Below, one piece after another: positions 20,484 through 28,618 of a stretch of 64,000 nucleotides of DNA. The DNA is from Halomonas sp. GT (lineage in GTDB: Bacteria; Pseudomonadota; Gammaproteobacteria; Pseudomonadales; Halomonadaceae). Each line of letters opens with the position of its first letter. Position 1 is the first letter of the stretch. The notes below the pieces were generated by a model. The model made no database searches, was not told where the DNA came from, and saw only the letters and a program-made list of their open reading frames with translations. Both the position numbers and the translations under genes were made by a program. The DNA lies in NCBI RefSeq assembly GCF_002082565.1, contig NZ_CP020562.1, positions 3,534,001-3,598,000 of the forward strand. The letters are read 5' to 3'.

Positions 20484-21581
20484 TTATAGCCCCTGTTCCT
20501 TTTCCCACGGAGTTACACGCATATCGGCGCTGACACGATGGGCTCCCGCTGCCACCACACGATCATTCGCGGCTAGTTCGCCACTCACTTCTAACCCCTT
20601 CGAGGTTAAACGCCCCACCTCGACCGGTATCGCTTCTAGACGGTCAGGTGCTTGAAAGCGCCACACTACCGCCTGCTCTGAGTTCTCACCGAGGTAGCCA
20701 ATCGCGTCGGGCGGCAAATGCCAGACAAGACGTTCGGACGCTGGTAACAGTTGGCCTAAATCAAGCCGCACGGTGGCACTCATACCATCGAGCAGCGTGA
20801 TATCGTCGGGCTGCGGCAACCGAAGTGTTACCTCATAGGCAAGGCTTTGGGCGCTGGCCTGAGTGGTATAAGACGCTAGTTGGGCAAGGTAAGGTTTTTC
20901 GCTATTGCCAAACCGGACTTCAAAGGCCATCGCCGTTTCAAATGGTGTCACCTCATCATTGCGCGGTATTTGCTGAACGATTTGCTGCGGTAAATGAAAG
21001 ACCACATCAAGCTGCCCTGGCTGCTGAATCACCGCCACGGTCTCCTGCACCTGAATAATCTGACGGTTGTCTACCGGCACCTGGGCAATCACGCCATCGT
21101 AAGGGGCGCGCAGCTGGGTATTTCCCAGCTGCTCTTCGGCCTGTTCAAAGGTCGCCCGAGCGGCACGCAACTCGGCCTCCGACTCATCAAACCGCGCCTG
21201 GCTGATCGCACCGCGCTCCAGGGTGTAGCGCATTCGTTCGTGAGTTGCCCGTGCCAGCTCTAACCGCGAACGGGCGCTATCCAATTCACTCCGCATATTA
21301 CGATCATCTATACGCGCGATTAGGGTGCCTTCCGTTACCCGCTGGCCTGGGCTCACGTTAATCTCTAAAAGCTCACCCGCCATGCGAAACGATAGATTGC
21401 TTCGTGTGGTGGCCTCAACGCGCGCAGGAAATTGTCGTTGCAGCGCGGCACCAGACGTTTCTAATGTCATCAGCTTCACCGGCCGAAGAGGGGGCTCATT
21501 CTGGCGTTCGGCATAAGCGTCACCTGTTGCCAGCAGCAGGACCAGCAGCGCTGGAAGCAATCGAATCACAGTGTTACGCAC
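20484..21581 (-). CDS. RND efflux periplasmic adaptor (membrane fusion protein)
   Basis: A 365-residue HlyD/MFP-family adaptor. The N-terminal signal peptide (residues 1-24) ends in GDAYA before ERQNEPP; there is no lipobox. The biotinyl-lipoyl halves are ISVSPGQRVTEGTLIARIDD-like (here INVSPGQRVTEG) and LRAPYDGVIAQVPVD, separated by an alpha-hairpin (about 78-160). Beta-barrel and membrane-proximal domains follow (GDGMSATVRLDLGQ-like LLDGMSATVRLDLGQ). It is the first gene of the efflux operon, transcribed from the promoter region with the 28-bp palindrome. Confidence 0.92.
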   Translation of the reverse strand: MRNTVIRLLPALLVLLLATGDAYAERQNEPPLRPVKLMTLETSGAALQRQFPARVEATTRSNLSFRMAGELLEINVSPGQRVTEGTLIARIDDRNMRSELDSARSRLELARATHERMRYTLERGAISQARFDESEAELRAARATFEQAEEQLGNTQLRAPYDGVIAQVPVDNRQIIQVQETVAVIQQPGQLDVVFHLPQQIVQQIPRNDEVTPFETAMAFEVRFGNSEKPYLAQLASYTTQASAQSLAYEVTLRLPQPDDITLLDGMSATVRLDLGQLLPASERLVWHLPPDAIGYLGENSEQAVVWRFQAPDRLEAIPVEVGRLTSKGLEVSGELAANDRVVAAGAHRVSADMRVTPWEKEQGL

Positions 21582-21624
21582 AGCAGACTCCTCGGCGGTG
21601 TTATCAATACGCAGTCATAAAAAC

Positions 21625-21652
21625 TTCACTGACATTCATGAATGTCAGTGAA
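21625..21652. promoter_or_regulatory. Perfect 28-bp palindrome, probable TetR operator
   Basis: Left arm TTCACTGACATTCA (21625-21638) is followed directly by its exact complement (21639-21652). It sits in the 149-bp gap between the efflux operon and the divergent TetR gene. The inner core ACATTCATGAATGT resembles operators of AcrR/NalC-like efflux repressors. It would let one repressor dimer pair cover both promoters. Confidence 0.85.
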
Positions 21653-21730
21653 AGTGTATACTAATCGCCTACTGGCGACTTTGCCATTCAGTAATGCCAA
21701 TATAAGCGCACTTATTTGTTAGGAGCTGCT

Positions 21731-22354
21731 ATGTCACGCCGCAAAGCTGAGGCTGAACGTACCCGCGAGACCATTCTTGACGCTGCAGAAATCCAGTTTC
21801 TCGCTCAAGGCGTGTCGCGCACCACATTGGCCCATATTGCGACAGCGGCTGGCGTGACACGCGGTGCGATTTACTGGCATTTTGAGGATAAAGCGGCAGT
21901 ATTCGATGCCCTACTAGAGCGTGTTCGCGTGCCGCTTGATGAAATTGTCGATGATGCAGTGGTTCGTTTAAGCGACTCCCCCACCCAGTGCTTGCAAGAA
22001 ATTGCCCACAGCGCGCTCAGCGCTATTTGCTATAACCTGCCCTTGCAACGCGCCGCGACCATCGTGCTACACCGCTGCGAAAAGCTAGAAGACGACCATC
22101 CTCGTATCAGTATGATTACTCAGCTGTCAGAGCACTCAAAAGCACGGGTCGAGCAGCTATTCGAGCAGGCTAAGCTAAGCGGCCAATTACGCCAGGGCCT
22201 TAGCCCTGCGAGTGCTCGGCTTCAGTTTCATAGCTTTTTAATCGGCATTTGTTTTGACTGGCTTCAAGACCCGCAGCAATTTTCATTAGCAGACGAGTAC
22301 AAGAGCATGATCGAAACATTAATGCGAGGATTGCTAGTGGAGAGCGCACTCTAA
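21731..22354 (+). CDS. TetR/AcrR-family repressor of the RND pump
   Basis: A 207-residue regulator. The N-terminal helix-turn-helix is RETILDAAEIQFLAQGVSRTTLAHIATAAGVTRGAIYWHF in outline (AGVTRGAIYWHFEDKAAVF is the recognition region, around 39-57), close to AcrR/TtgR. The C-terminal ligand domain (about 80-200) has the TetR_C_2/AcrR look with SALSAICYNLPLQRAATIVL. ATG 21731 lies 5 bp after AGGAG. It is divergent from the adaptor-pump operon across the perfect palindrome, which it most likely binds. Confidence 0.9.
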   Translation: MSRRKAEAERTRETILDAAEIQFLAQGVSRTTLAHIATAAGVTRGAIYWHFEDKAAVFDALLERVRVPLDEIVDDAVVRLSDSPTQCLQEIAHSALSAICYNLPLQRAATIVLHRCEKLEDDHPRISMITQLSEHSKARVEQLFEQAKLSGQLRQGLSPASARLQFHSFLIGICFDWLQDPQQFSLADEYKSMIETLMRGLLVESAL

Positions 22355-22437
22355 ACGCTTTGAGAGGATAAGCTTGGCATGCAGGTTGCTTCCATCACTA
22401 GAAAATTTCCATTCACTTGATGAGAGAGAGCTTACCT

Positions 22438-23694
22438 ATGCACATGCAGATCATTAATGCCCGTCTACGCCAGCGCCCTGAGCTTTACCGGCTTGAGGTT
22501 GAGAACGGTACGTTCACAGCGATCACCGCTCAAGACGCGCCACAAACGGCAGGGGATGGGCAAATTGATGCAGGCGGCAAGCTGCTTTGCGCACCGTTCA
22601 TTGAACCGCATATCCACTTGGACGCCGCGTTAACGGCGGGCGAGCCAAGCTGGAATCAAAGCGGCACGCTGTTTGAAGGCATCGAGCGTTGGGGTGAGCG
22701 TAAGCCCATGCTCACCGAAGCGGATATTCGCGAACGCGCGCTTAACACCCTGAACCTGTTGATAGGCAACGGCGTTCAGTTTGTGCGTACACACGCTGAC
22801 ACCAGCGACCCCAGCCTAATCGGCATTAAAACCCTATGCGCCTTGCGCGATGAACTGAAAGATAAAATCGATATACAAGTGGTCGCTTTTCCGCAGGATG
22901 GTCTTCTCTCCTACCCCGGCGGCGACCGCCTGATGGAAGAGGCGCTGGAGATCGGCGCGGACGTTGTCGGCGGCATTCCCCACTTTGAATACACCCGAGA
23001 GCTAGGTGTCGCTTCCATGAAGCGAGTGATAGAGCTGGCGATCAAGTATGACCGCTTGGTGGATGTGCACTGCGATGAGATAGATGACCCTAACTCGCGC
23101 TTTCTTGAAGTGCTGGCCTGCGAAGCATTGTTTAACGACTTAGGTAACCGCGTGACCGCTAGCCACACTACGGCAATGCACTCCTACGATAACGCTTACT
23201 GCTCCAAGTTGTTTCTGCTGCTCAAGCGATCGGGCATCAACGTTGTCTCCTGCCCCACTGAAAGCATTCACCTGCAGGGGCGCTTTGATACTTACCCAAA
23301 ACGTCGCGGTGTTACCCGAGTGAAGGAGTTAAACGCAGCGGGCATTAATGTCTGCTTTGCCGAGGACTCCATCTTCGACCCCTGGTATTCCTTAGGTAAT
23401 GGCAAGCTACTACGAACGCTCGATTTTGGCCTGCATATCTGCCATATGATGGGCTATCAGGATTTCAGCCAGGCGCTGTCGCTTATCACTGACAACAGCG
23501 CTCGCACACTCAATATTGAAGCGCGTTACGGTATCGAGGTCGGCAAACCCGCTAGTTTCAACCTGCTAGAAGGTGAAGATGACTACAGCGTGCTGCGCAC
23601 CCAGGGCGAGGTGCTACTTTCTGTTCGCCACGGCGAGATCATCATGCAGCGCGAACCCGCTAAGATCACCACGCCCCCGTGGCTTGGTATTTAG
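22438..23694 (+). CDS. codA: Cytosine deaminase (CodA-type amidohydrolase)
   Basis: It deaminates cytosine to uracil, feeding the PreTA route upstream. The 418-residue protein has the metal pair FIEPHIHLDAALTAGEP (HIH), HADTSDP, the HCDEIDDP motif (His and catalytic Glu), ASHTTAMHSYDNAY and the C-terminal ligand Asp in FAEDSIFDPWYSLG. Compared with E. coli CodA (GHDDVFDPW), the second Asp of the pair, the position known as Asp314, is Ser here. ATG 22438 has GAGAGAG about 7 bp upstream; a longer in-frame start is weaker. Isoguanine or a related base cannot be excluded as substrate. No codB is adjacent. Confidence 0.85.
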   Translation: MHMQIINARLRQRPELYRLEVENGTFTAITAQDAPQTAGDGQIDAGGKLLCAPFIEPHIHLDAALTAGEPSWNQSGTLFEGIERWGERKPMLTEADIRERALNTLNLLIGNGVQFVRTHADTSDPSLIGIKTLCALRDELKDKIDIQVVAFPQDGLLSYPGGDRLMEEALEIGADVVGGIPHFEYTRELGVASMKRVIELAIKYDRLVDVHCDEIDDPNSRFLEVLACEALFNDLGNRVTASHTTAMHSYDNAYCSKLFLLLKRSGINVVSCPTESIHLQGRFDTYPKRRGVTRVKELNAAGINVCFAEDSIFDPWYSLGNGKLLRTLDFGLHICHMMGYQDFSQALSLITDNSARTLNIEARYGIEVGKPASFNLLEGEDDYSVLRTQGEVLLSVRHGEIIMQREPAKITTPPWLGI

Positions 23695-23730
23695 AAAAAG
23701 CGTAATATAGCCGGGCTGATAGTCAGCAAA

Positions 23731-23891
23731 GTTCTCAGGGCGGGGTGAAAGTCCCCACCGGCGGTGATGATGACTGAATAAATTTTTGTCATCTAAGCCC
23801 GCGAGCGCTCAAGGTGATTTTTTTATTTCTTGAGGTCAGCAGATTCGGTGAAAAGCCGAAGCCGACGGTGATAGTCCGGATGAAAGAGAAC
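23731..23891 (+). ncRNA. FMN riboswitch (RFN element)
   Basis: The full RFN consensus is present: GTTCTC (23731-23736) pairs with GAGAAC (23886-23891) as P1. Inside are CAGGGCGGGGTGAAAGTCC, CACCGGCGGTGATGATGA, AGCCCGCGAGCG, CAGATTCGGTG, GCCGACGGTGATAGTCCGG and ATGAAAGA. A variable P-loop spans about 23775-23835. It lies 109 nt before ribH, which it should switch off when FMN is plentiful. Confidence 0.95.
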
Positions 23892-23912
23892 GGCACCTTA
23901 GACACGCAACTT

Positions 23913-23937
23913 AAAAAGTGGCTTCAGCCACCTTTTG
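23913..23937 (+). terminator. Hairpin downstream of the FMN riboswitch
   Basis: GTGGC (23918-23922), loop TTCA, GCCAC (23927-23931), flanked by A-run on the left and CTTTT on the right. It follows the aptamer by 20 nt and precedes ribH, so it is probably the expression-platform terminator. The competing antiterminator pairing was not worked out. Confidence 0.6.
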
Positions 23938-24000
23938 CGGTTGCCTGACGACCGGTTCCGCATGCCCTGATTCTGGTACAACTTATCCAAGAGAATGACC

Positions 24001-24498
24001 ATGAATCAGACATTCCCGCTAACGCTTTCAACCCACACCACGGCTCAGCGTATCGCGTTTATTCAAGGCCACTGGCATCAAGATATTGTCGAGAAGGCCT
24101 ATGAAGCATTTATCACTGAAGTACAACGCTGCGGTCTTAACGCCGAACAAGTGGACACCTTCACCGTATCAGGTGCTTACGAAATCCCTCTCCAGGCAAA
24201 GGTACTCGCCGAAAGTGGCCGCTACGGCGCCATTGTCGGGGCAGGCTTTGTGGTAGACGGCGGCATTTATCGCCACGACTTTGTCGCCAATGCGGTCATT
24301 GATGGCTTAATGCGCGTGCAGTTAGATACGCAAGTACCGATTATCTCGGTCGTCTTAACACCACACCACTTCCATGAGCACAGCACTCACCACGACTTCT
24401 ACACCCAGCACTTTGTAACCAAAGGGAAAGAGGCCGCCCAAGCGTGTCTGAATACGATGGAAAATCTGCACCGAGCGCGCAAACTAAGCAACGCTTAA
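24001..24498 (+). CDS. ribH: 6,7-dimethyl-8-ribityllumazine synthase, type II
   Basis: It joins 5-amino-6-ribitylaminouracil and dihydroxybutanone phosphate, the step before riboflavin. The 165-residue protein has FIQGHWHQDIVEK, VSGAYEIPLQAKVLAESG, GIYRHDFVANAVIDGLM and the long His-rich segment LTPHHFHEHSTHHDFYTQHF with KGKEAAQACL. These match the RibH2 class (Brucella, Mesorhizobium) rather than the standard icosahedral enzyme. ATG 24001 has AAGAG 7 bp upstream; ATG 23995 is in frame. It stands alone behind an FMN riboswitch, so it is probably a second, inducible lumazine synthase. Confidence 0.92.
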   Translation: MNQTFPLTLSTHTTAQRIAFIQGHWHQDIVEKAYEAFITEVQRCGLNAEQVDTFTVSGAYEIPLQAKVLAESGRYGAIVGAGFVVDGGIYRHDFVANAVIDGLMRVQLDTQVPIISVVLTPHHFHEHSTHHDFYTQHFVTKGKEAAQACLNTMENLHRARKLSNA

Positions 24499-24551
24499 GC
24501 CTATGTTGCAGCTGCAATTAAACCTATATTGCAATTAGGTCTCTGTCGTTT

Positions 24552-24574
24552 GAGCCCGGCTGAACGCCGGGCTC
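24552..24574. terminator. Hairpin between convergent ribH and GNAT genes
   Basis: Perfect 9-bp stem GAGCCCGGC/GCCGGGCTC with loop TGAAC. It has no clear T-run on plus; on minus it is followed by AAACGACAG. It separates two convergent genes. A 12-bp palindrome TTGCAGCTGCAA (24506-24517) lies between it and the ribH stop. Confidence 0.5.
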
Positions 24575-24641
24575 GGCACGCTTCGTCGATATATGAGTGC
24601 TAATACTTCAGAAGATGACTGCTCATTAGTCATCATTTCCG

Positions 24642-25091
24642 TTATTTGATATCCAGCAAATAACCGTAAAACGCCGTGTTGCGCTGCCAGCCTAATGATT
24701 CATATAGCTGTTGGGCACGCTCGTTCTCTACCTGAGTCATGAGTATCAAGCGCGCGACACCATGCTCACGAGCCAGCTGGGTGGCGGCTTCCATCAACGC
24801 CCTACCCGTCCCCTTATCGCGACACTCCGGCAACACAAAAAGATCATTTAGCGTCCAACGGGCATTCAAGCCCACCGTGGAAACTCCAGGATAAAGTTGC
24901 ACGAAACCAGTGAGGTTACCGTCACTGGTTTCACTAACTAAGATACGAGAGTCCGCCTGCCCAAAGCGCTGACGCAAGAAATCACGCGCAGCACCGATAT
25001 CACTCGGCTGACTATAGAACTGCCGATAGCCGTCTAATAGCTCGGTTAAAGCATCAAGATCATGAATGGTCGCTGCGCGAATCTTGGTCAT
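24642..25091 (-). CDS. GNAT-family N-acetyltransferase
   Basis: A 149-residue GNAT fold protein. The acetyl-CoA motif A is LFVLPECRDKGTGRALMEAA (residues about 91-110), within the pattern (R/Q)xxGx(G/A), followed by ARLILMTQVENERAQQLYESLGWQ. The N-terminus KIRAATIHDLDALTELLDGYRQFYSQ matches GNATs near the rimI-like group of small-molecule acetyltransferases. AGGAGG lies 7 bp before ATG 25091. Substrate unknown. It is divergent from tag. Confidence 0.82.
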   Translation of the reverse strand: MTKIRAATIHDLDALTELLDGYRQFYSQPSDIGAARDFLRQRFGQADSRILVSETSDGNLTGFVQLYPGVSTVGLNARWTLNDLFVLPECRDKGTGRALMEAATQLAREHGVARLILMTQVENERAQQLYESLGWQRNTAFYGYLLDIK

Positions 25092-25134
25092 AGTGCTACC
25101 TCCTGAACGTATTACGTAGTGGACTGGCTACTTC

Positions 25135-25179
25135 CCATCACGGATCTTTCCATCACGGATCTTTCCATAACGGATCTAT
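25135..25179. repeat. Short tandem repeat, 15-bp unit
   Basis: Three consecutive 15-bp units: CCATCACGGATCTTT twice exactly (25135-25149, 25150-25164) and CCATAACGGATCTAT (25165-25179). It lies between the divergent GNAT and tag genes, about 70 bp before tag. Confidence 0.85.
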
Positions 25180-25246
25180 CAAACATTCAGTAAACAACGT
25201 ATCGCCAATGGAATACAGTAGAAGTACTACGAAATGAGATACTGCT

Positions 25247-25852
25247 ATGCCTGACTTTATTGCCCCAGATAATCTTCCACGCTGCCAGTGGTGTGGCGGT
25301 GCCGCCGAATTTCTGCCCTACCATGACAACGAGTGGGGGTTTCCAGTGGTTGACGACCAGCGGTTATTCGAAAAGCTCTGCCTGGAAAGTTTTCAGTCAG
25401 GCTTGAGCTGGCGCACCATTCTCAACAAACGCGAGAACTTTCGCGCTGCCTTCCATCACTTTGACTTCCATCACGTTGCCCGCTTTGGCGAAGAGGATGT
25501 GCAGCGCTTGCTGCAGGACGCAGGCATTATTCGCCATCGCGGAAAAATCGAAGCGGTGATTAATAATGCGCAGCGGGCACTGGAAATGGTCGCGCAGGAA
25601 GGTTCGCTAGCTGCGTTCTTCTGGCGCTATGAACCTACCGAATTAGCACTACCACAAACTCAAACCACCTCGCCTGAATCTATAGCACTTGCTAAAGAGT
25701 TGAAAAAGCGCGGCTGGAAATTCGTTGGCCCAACCACTGCGTTTGCGTTTATGCAGGCAATGGGGCTACTCAATGATCACTCGCTGACGTGCATCACTCG
25801 AGAGCAAGTCGAACAGGCTAGGCAGCAATTTCAACGACCAATGTCGCAATAG
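25247..25852 (+). CDS. tag: DNA-3-methyladenine glycosylase I
   Basis: It removes 3-methyladenine from alkylated DNA. The 201-residue protein has RCQWCGGAAEFLPYHDNEWG, LFEKLCLESFQSGLSWRTIL, the helix-hairpin-helix region GIIRHRGKIEAVINNAQ, and KKRGWKFVGPTTAFAFMQAMG. The zinc-site residues typical of Tag are visible: Cys near the N-terminus, His in YHDNEWG, and His and Cys in NDHSLTC. The glycosylase pocket residues Glu and Trp of the ESFQSGLSW segment are kept. Single gene, family-typical length. Confidence 0.94.
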   Translation: MPDFIAPDNLPRCQWCGGAAEFLPYHDNEWGFPVVDDQRLFEKLCLESFQSGLSWRTILNKRENFRAAFHHFDFHHVARFGEEDVQRLLQDAGIIRHRGKIEAVINNAQRALEMVAQEGSLAAFFWRYEPTELALPQTQTTSPESIALAKELKKRGWKFVGPTTAFAFMQAMGLLNDHSLTCITREQVEQARQQFQRPMSQ

Positions 25853-26006
25853 AGGTACAAGACACTATACTTTTTGCACAAACGCGCCATGCCCAGATGG
25901 TCGGTCTACGTATTCGGTGATTGGCTTCTTGTAGTAGGGTATGGTTTTTACACGCTCATCTATACACCGAACAGCAAGGGGACATCACGTTCCCAATGGG
26001 GTCAAC

Positions 26007-26729
26007 GTGGTCCAAACGCTCTCTTCGCACACAGAATCCCGCGCTTCGATATATAAGGCTTGGAGCGTGCACATATTTACTGCCAGCGGCGTACTGCTCG
26101 GCACGATGGCGCTGCTCTCGCTGATCGACAACAATCCAGTCGCCTGCTTACTATGGCTTGGCGCAGCGATGATGGTCGATGGTTTCGATGGCACTCTGGC
26201 ACGCAAGTATGAAGTAAAAACCATCCTGCCCCACTTCGATGGCTCGACGCTTGATATGGTCATCGATTATCTAACCTGGGCATTTATTCCCGCTCTGTTT
26301 ATTTACTTCTTTATCGAGTTACCGCCCAATTTCGAATTGCTGTCAGTGTTTATCATTCTGCTGTCATCGATGTTCTGTTTCTGCAACACTAATATGAAAA
26401 GCCAGGATAATTACTTTGTTGGCTTTCCTGCTGCCTGGAACATTACTGCAGCCTATTTTTATATTCTCGATTTACCGCCCTTCATCACCTTTGCGTCTAT
26501 CGTTTTTCTAGCCATTCTTACCGTGACTAAGATGAAGTTCCTGCATCCATTTCGTGTTCGTCAGTTCATGCCTCTCAATATCGCCGTCACGCTATTATGG
26601 TGCGCCTGTACAACGTCACTGGTGCTCTCCAGCCCCGAACATGCCGCTTGGGCACTATGGGGATGGGGCATTGCATCCGTTTACTTCATCGGCATGTGCG
26701 TATGGCGTACCGCTCAAGAGGCGTTTTAA
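26007..26729 (+). CDS. pcs: Phosphatidylcholine synthase (CDP-diacylglycerol:choline type)
   Basis: It makes phosphatidylcholine directly from CDP-diacylglycerol and choline in the inner membrane. The protein has about eight hydrophobic segments and the CDP-alcohol phosphotransferase motif spread over DGFDGTLARKYEV and FDGSTLDMVIDYL (Asp-Gly, Ala-Arg, Gly, Asp, Asp). FCFCNTNMKSQDNYFVGFPA is typical of Pcs. The start is uncertain: GTG 26007 (240 residues, close to Pseudomonas Pcs, GGGG 5 bp upstream) is preferred over the in-frame ATG 25941, whose extra residues look non-coding. Single gene after tag. Confidence 0.88.
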   Translation: MVQTLSSHTESRASIYKAWSVHIFTASGVLLGTMALLSLIDNNPVACLLWLGAAMMVDGFDGTLARKYEVKTILPHFDGSTLDMVIDYLTWAFIPALFIYFFIELPPNFELLSVFIILLSSMFCFCNTNMKSQDNYFVGFPAAWNITAAYFYILDLPPFITFASIVFLAILTVTKMKFLHPFRVRQFMPLNIAVTLLWCACTTSLVLSSPEHAAWALWGWGIASVYFIGMCVWRTAQEAF

Positions 26730-26750
26730 CTTAGCGATAGCAAACAATGC

Positions 26751-28193
26751 TTACTTCAGCGCCACCTCATGCTGCTGTGCCTCCTCCACCATCTCGGTGG
26801 CAAGCTCTCCCACGGTGCGCACGGCATCTTCAATGGCCGGTGTTAGCGTAAAGGCGTAGTTCAGTCGTAAACACTGGCGAAACTTTCCCGAGGCTGAAAA
26901 AAGCGAGCCAGGAGCCACATGGATGGCTCGCTGAGCCAAGCGCTCATTAAGGCGAACACAATCCACCAAGGCGGGTAACTCCACCCATAGCAAAAAACTG
27001 CCTTGCGGATAGCTAATGCCCGCACCTTTTGGGAAATAGCGCTGCACCCAGTTGATCATGATGTCCCGTTGGCGCTGATATTGGCGGGTAACATGGCGAA
27101 GGTGACGCTCGTAGTGGCCTTTGGCAACAAACTCCGCCACCGCCAACTGCGGCAATGTGGCCGAGGCACCGGTAGAGACATACTTCATATGCAGCGCCTT
27201 ATCCCGATAACACCCCGGCGCCAGCCAGCCCACCCGCAGCCCAGGCCCCACCGTTTTAGAAAAACCGCTGCACAACAACACCCGCCCATCGTCATCGAAA
27301 GACTTCACCGTCAACGGCCTTGGGTGGGTATAGGCGAGATCACCGTAGATATCGTCTTCAATGATGGCCACGTCGAAGCGTTGGGCGAGTTGAAACAGCG
27401 CCTTTTTGCGCGCCTCGCTCATGGTGTAGCCCAGCGGATTGTTATACGTCGGGGTGACCTGTATGGCACGGATCGGCCACTGCTCCAACGCCATTTCCAA
27501 TGCTTCCAAACTGATACCGGTTTGTGGATCAGTAGGAATCTCCAACGCTTTTAGGCCATTGGCTTTTAAGATTTGCATGGTGCCGTAAAAGCTGGGTGAG
27601 TCCACAGCCACCACATCGCCAGGCTGAGTAAGGGTGCGCAGCGCTATCGACAATGCCTCCTGGCAGCCGGTGGTGATCATGATGTCATCCGGATGCAGCA
27701 GACAACCGGAGGCAATGGCCAAGCGCGCCACCTGCTGACGCAGCTCGGGACTACCACTCAGTTTGTCGTAGTTAAAGCCATTCAGATCGTTCTTACGATG
27801 CAGCCCCGCCAGTATTTTCGACAGCGGCTTAAGCGTTTCGTAAGCCAGATTTGGCACACCGCGCCCAAGCAACAGCCGACTATCGTCACGCTGTGTAGCG
27901 ACCAACTCTAATACTTGATCCCACTGGGAGACATCCAGTGGGCACTGCGCAGGACGAGAGACAGATGGCAGCACCGCAGGCACTCTGCTTGGAAGTACAA
28001 AGTAGCCCGATTTCGGCCGTGATTCGATCAGCGACACATCCATCAGTTGCCGATAAGCTTCCTGAGCCGTCGAGATACTGACATCAAACTCCTGGCATAC
28101 CGCTCGAATAGAAGGCAGGCGATCACCCACGCGATAAATACCGTGCTCAACTCGTTCCCGCAAAATACAAGCGACCTCTTCGTAGCGCGTCAT
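26751..28193 (-). CDS. MocR-type GntR/aminotransferase fusion regulator
   Basis: A 480-residue PLP-dependent regulator: GntR winged helix (residues 1-70, RVGDRLPSIRAVCQEFDVS) fused to a class I aminotransferase-like domain (about 100-475). The PLP-lysine motif is CSGFSKTVGPGLRVGW and TPTYNNPLGYTM is the Tyr/Asn substrate segment. ATG 28193 has GAGGG 8 bp upstream; the frame stays open further upstream but that stretch is a repeat. It is divergent from DUF1127-phzF, and four ATCTGTAT-like boxes lie between them, so it probably controls these genes and itself. It resembles E. coli YdcR; effector unknown. Confidence 0.88.
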   Translation of the reverse strand: MTRYEEVACILRERVEHGIYRVGDRLPSIRAVCQEFDVSISTAQEAYRQLMDVSLIESRPKSGYFVLPSRVPAVLPSVSRPAQCPLDVSQWDQVLELVATQRDDSRLLLGRGVPNLAYETLKPLSKILAGLHRKNDLNGFNYDKLSGSPELRQQVARLAIASGCLLHPDDIMITTGCQEALSIALRTLTQPGDVVAVDSPSFYGTMQILKANGLKALEIPTDPQTGISLEALEMALEQWPIRAIQVTPTYNNPLGYTMSEARKKALFQLAQRFDVAIIEDDIYGDLAYTHPRPLTVKSFDDDGRVLLCSGFSKTVGPGLRVGWLAPGCYRDKALHMKYVSTGASATLPQLAVAEFVAKGHYERHLRHVTRQYQRQRDIMINWVQRYFPKGAGISYPQGSFLLWVELPALVDCVRLNERLAQRAIHVAPGSLFSASGKFRQCLRLNYAFTLTPAIEDAVRTVGELATEMVEEAQQHEVALK

Positions 28194-28233
28194 AACGCCA
28201 GCCCTCGATCTTTGAAACGCTTTTAAAATCGCT

Positions 28234-28269
28234 CTTCGAAGCATTCTTGAAGACGCGCTTGAAGACGTT
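28234..28269. repeat. Short degenerate tandem repeat, 12-bp unit
   Basis: Three 12-bp units: CTTCGAAGCATT, CTTGAAGACGCG, CTTGAAGACGTT (28234, 28246, 28258), with a related CTTTGAAACGCT-like copy near 28209. It lies in the leader of the MocR gene, between the start codon and the boxed promoter. Confidence 0.6.
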
Positions 28270-28278
28270 TTAAAAACA

Positions 28279-28361
28279 ATACAGATTCCCTGCCCAGCAA
28301 GCATACAGAGGTATAACACAGGCCATCTGTATCTTAAAAATAGAAAAGCCTATATCTGTAT
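28279..28361. promoter_or_regulatory. Four ATCTGTAT boxes, probable MocR operator
   Basis: ATACAGAT (28279-28286) and ATACAGAG (28303-28310) are direct copies 24 bp apart. Their complement ATCTGTAT occurs exactly twice (28325-28332 and 28354-28361), 29 bp apart. Together they make an inverted pair of direct repeats in the divergent promoter between the MocR gene and DUF1127-phzF. MocR regulators are known to bind such direct repeats. Confidence 0.7.
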
Positions 28362-28417
28362 TGCAACAGCACGCCTGCGTAATCTGGTGGAGCACATCGC
28401 CATCAAGGAGAACCGCT

Positions 28418-28618
28418 ATGCCACGCTTCAGTCTCGCCCAGTTTCGCTGCCAGTTACGCCACTATCATCAGCGCCGTCGTAGCCGCCGCCAGTTACTAAC
28501 CCTCGATGACCGACTGCTAGAAGATATTGGAATCACTCGCACCCAGGCGCAAAAAGAAGGATGTAAACCATTTTGGCAGCACTCATCATTCAAAAGGGGG
28601 CCATATGAAAGCCGCTGA
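28418..28618 (+). CDS. DUF1127 (YjiS-like) small protein
   Basis: A 66-residue, very basic protein. ATG 28418 has AAGGAG 7 bp upstream. The first 30 residues are Arg/His/Gln-rich (RCQLRHYHQRRRSRRQ); then the DUF1127 core LLTLDDRLLEDIGITRTQAQKEG in outline (LDDRLLEDIGITR is diagnostic), ending KPFW and a short tail. DUF1127 proteins are small and often stress- or regulator-linked; some bind RNA in alphaproteobacteria. The gene overlaps the phzF start by 14 bp and shares its promoter. Confidence 0.82.
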   Translation: MPRFSLAQFRCQLRHYHQRRRSRRQLLTLDDRLLEDIGITRTQAQKEGCKPFWQHSSFKRGPYESR

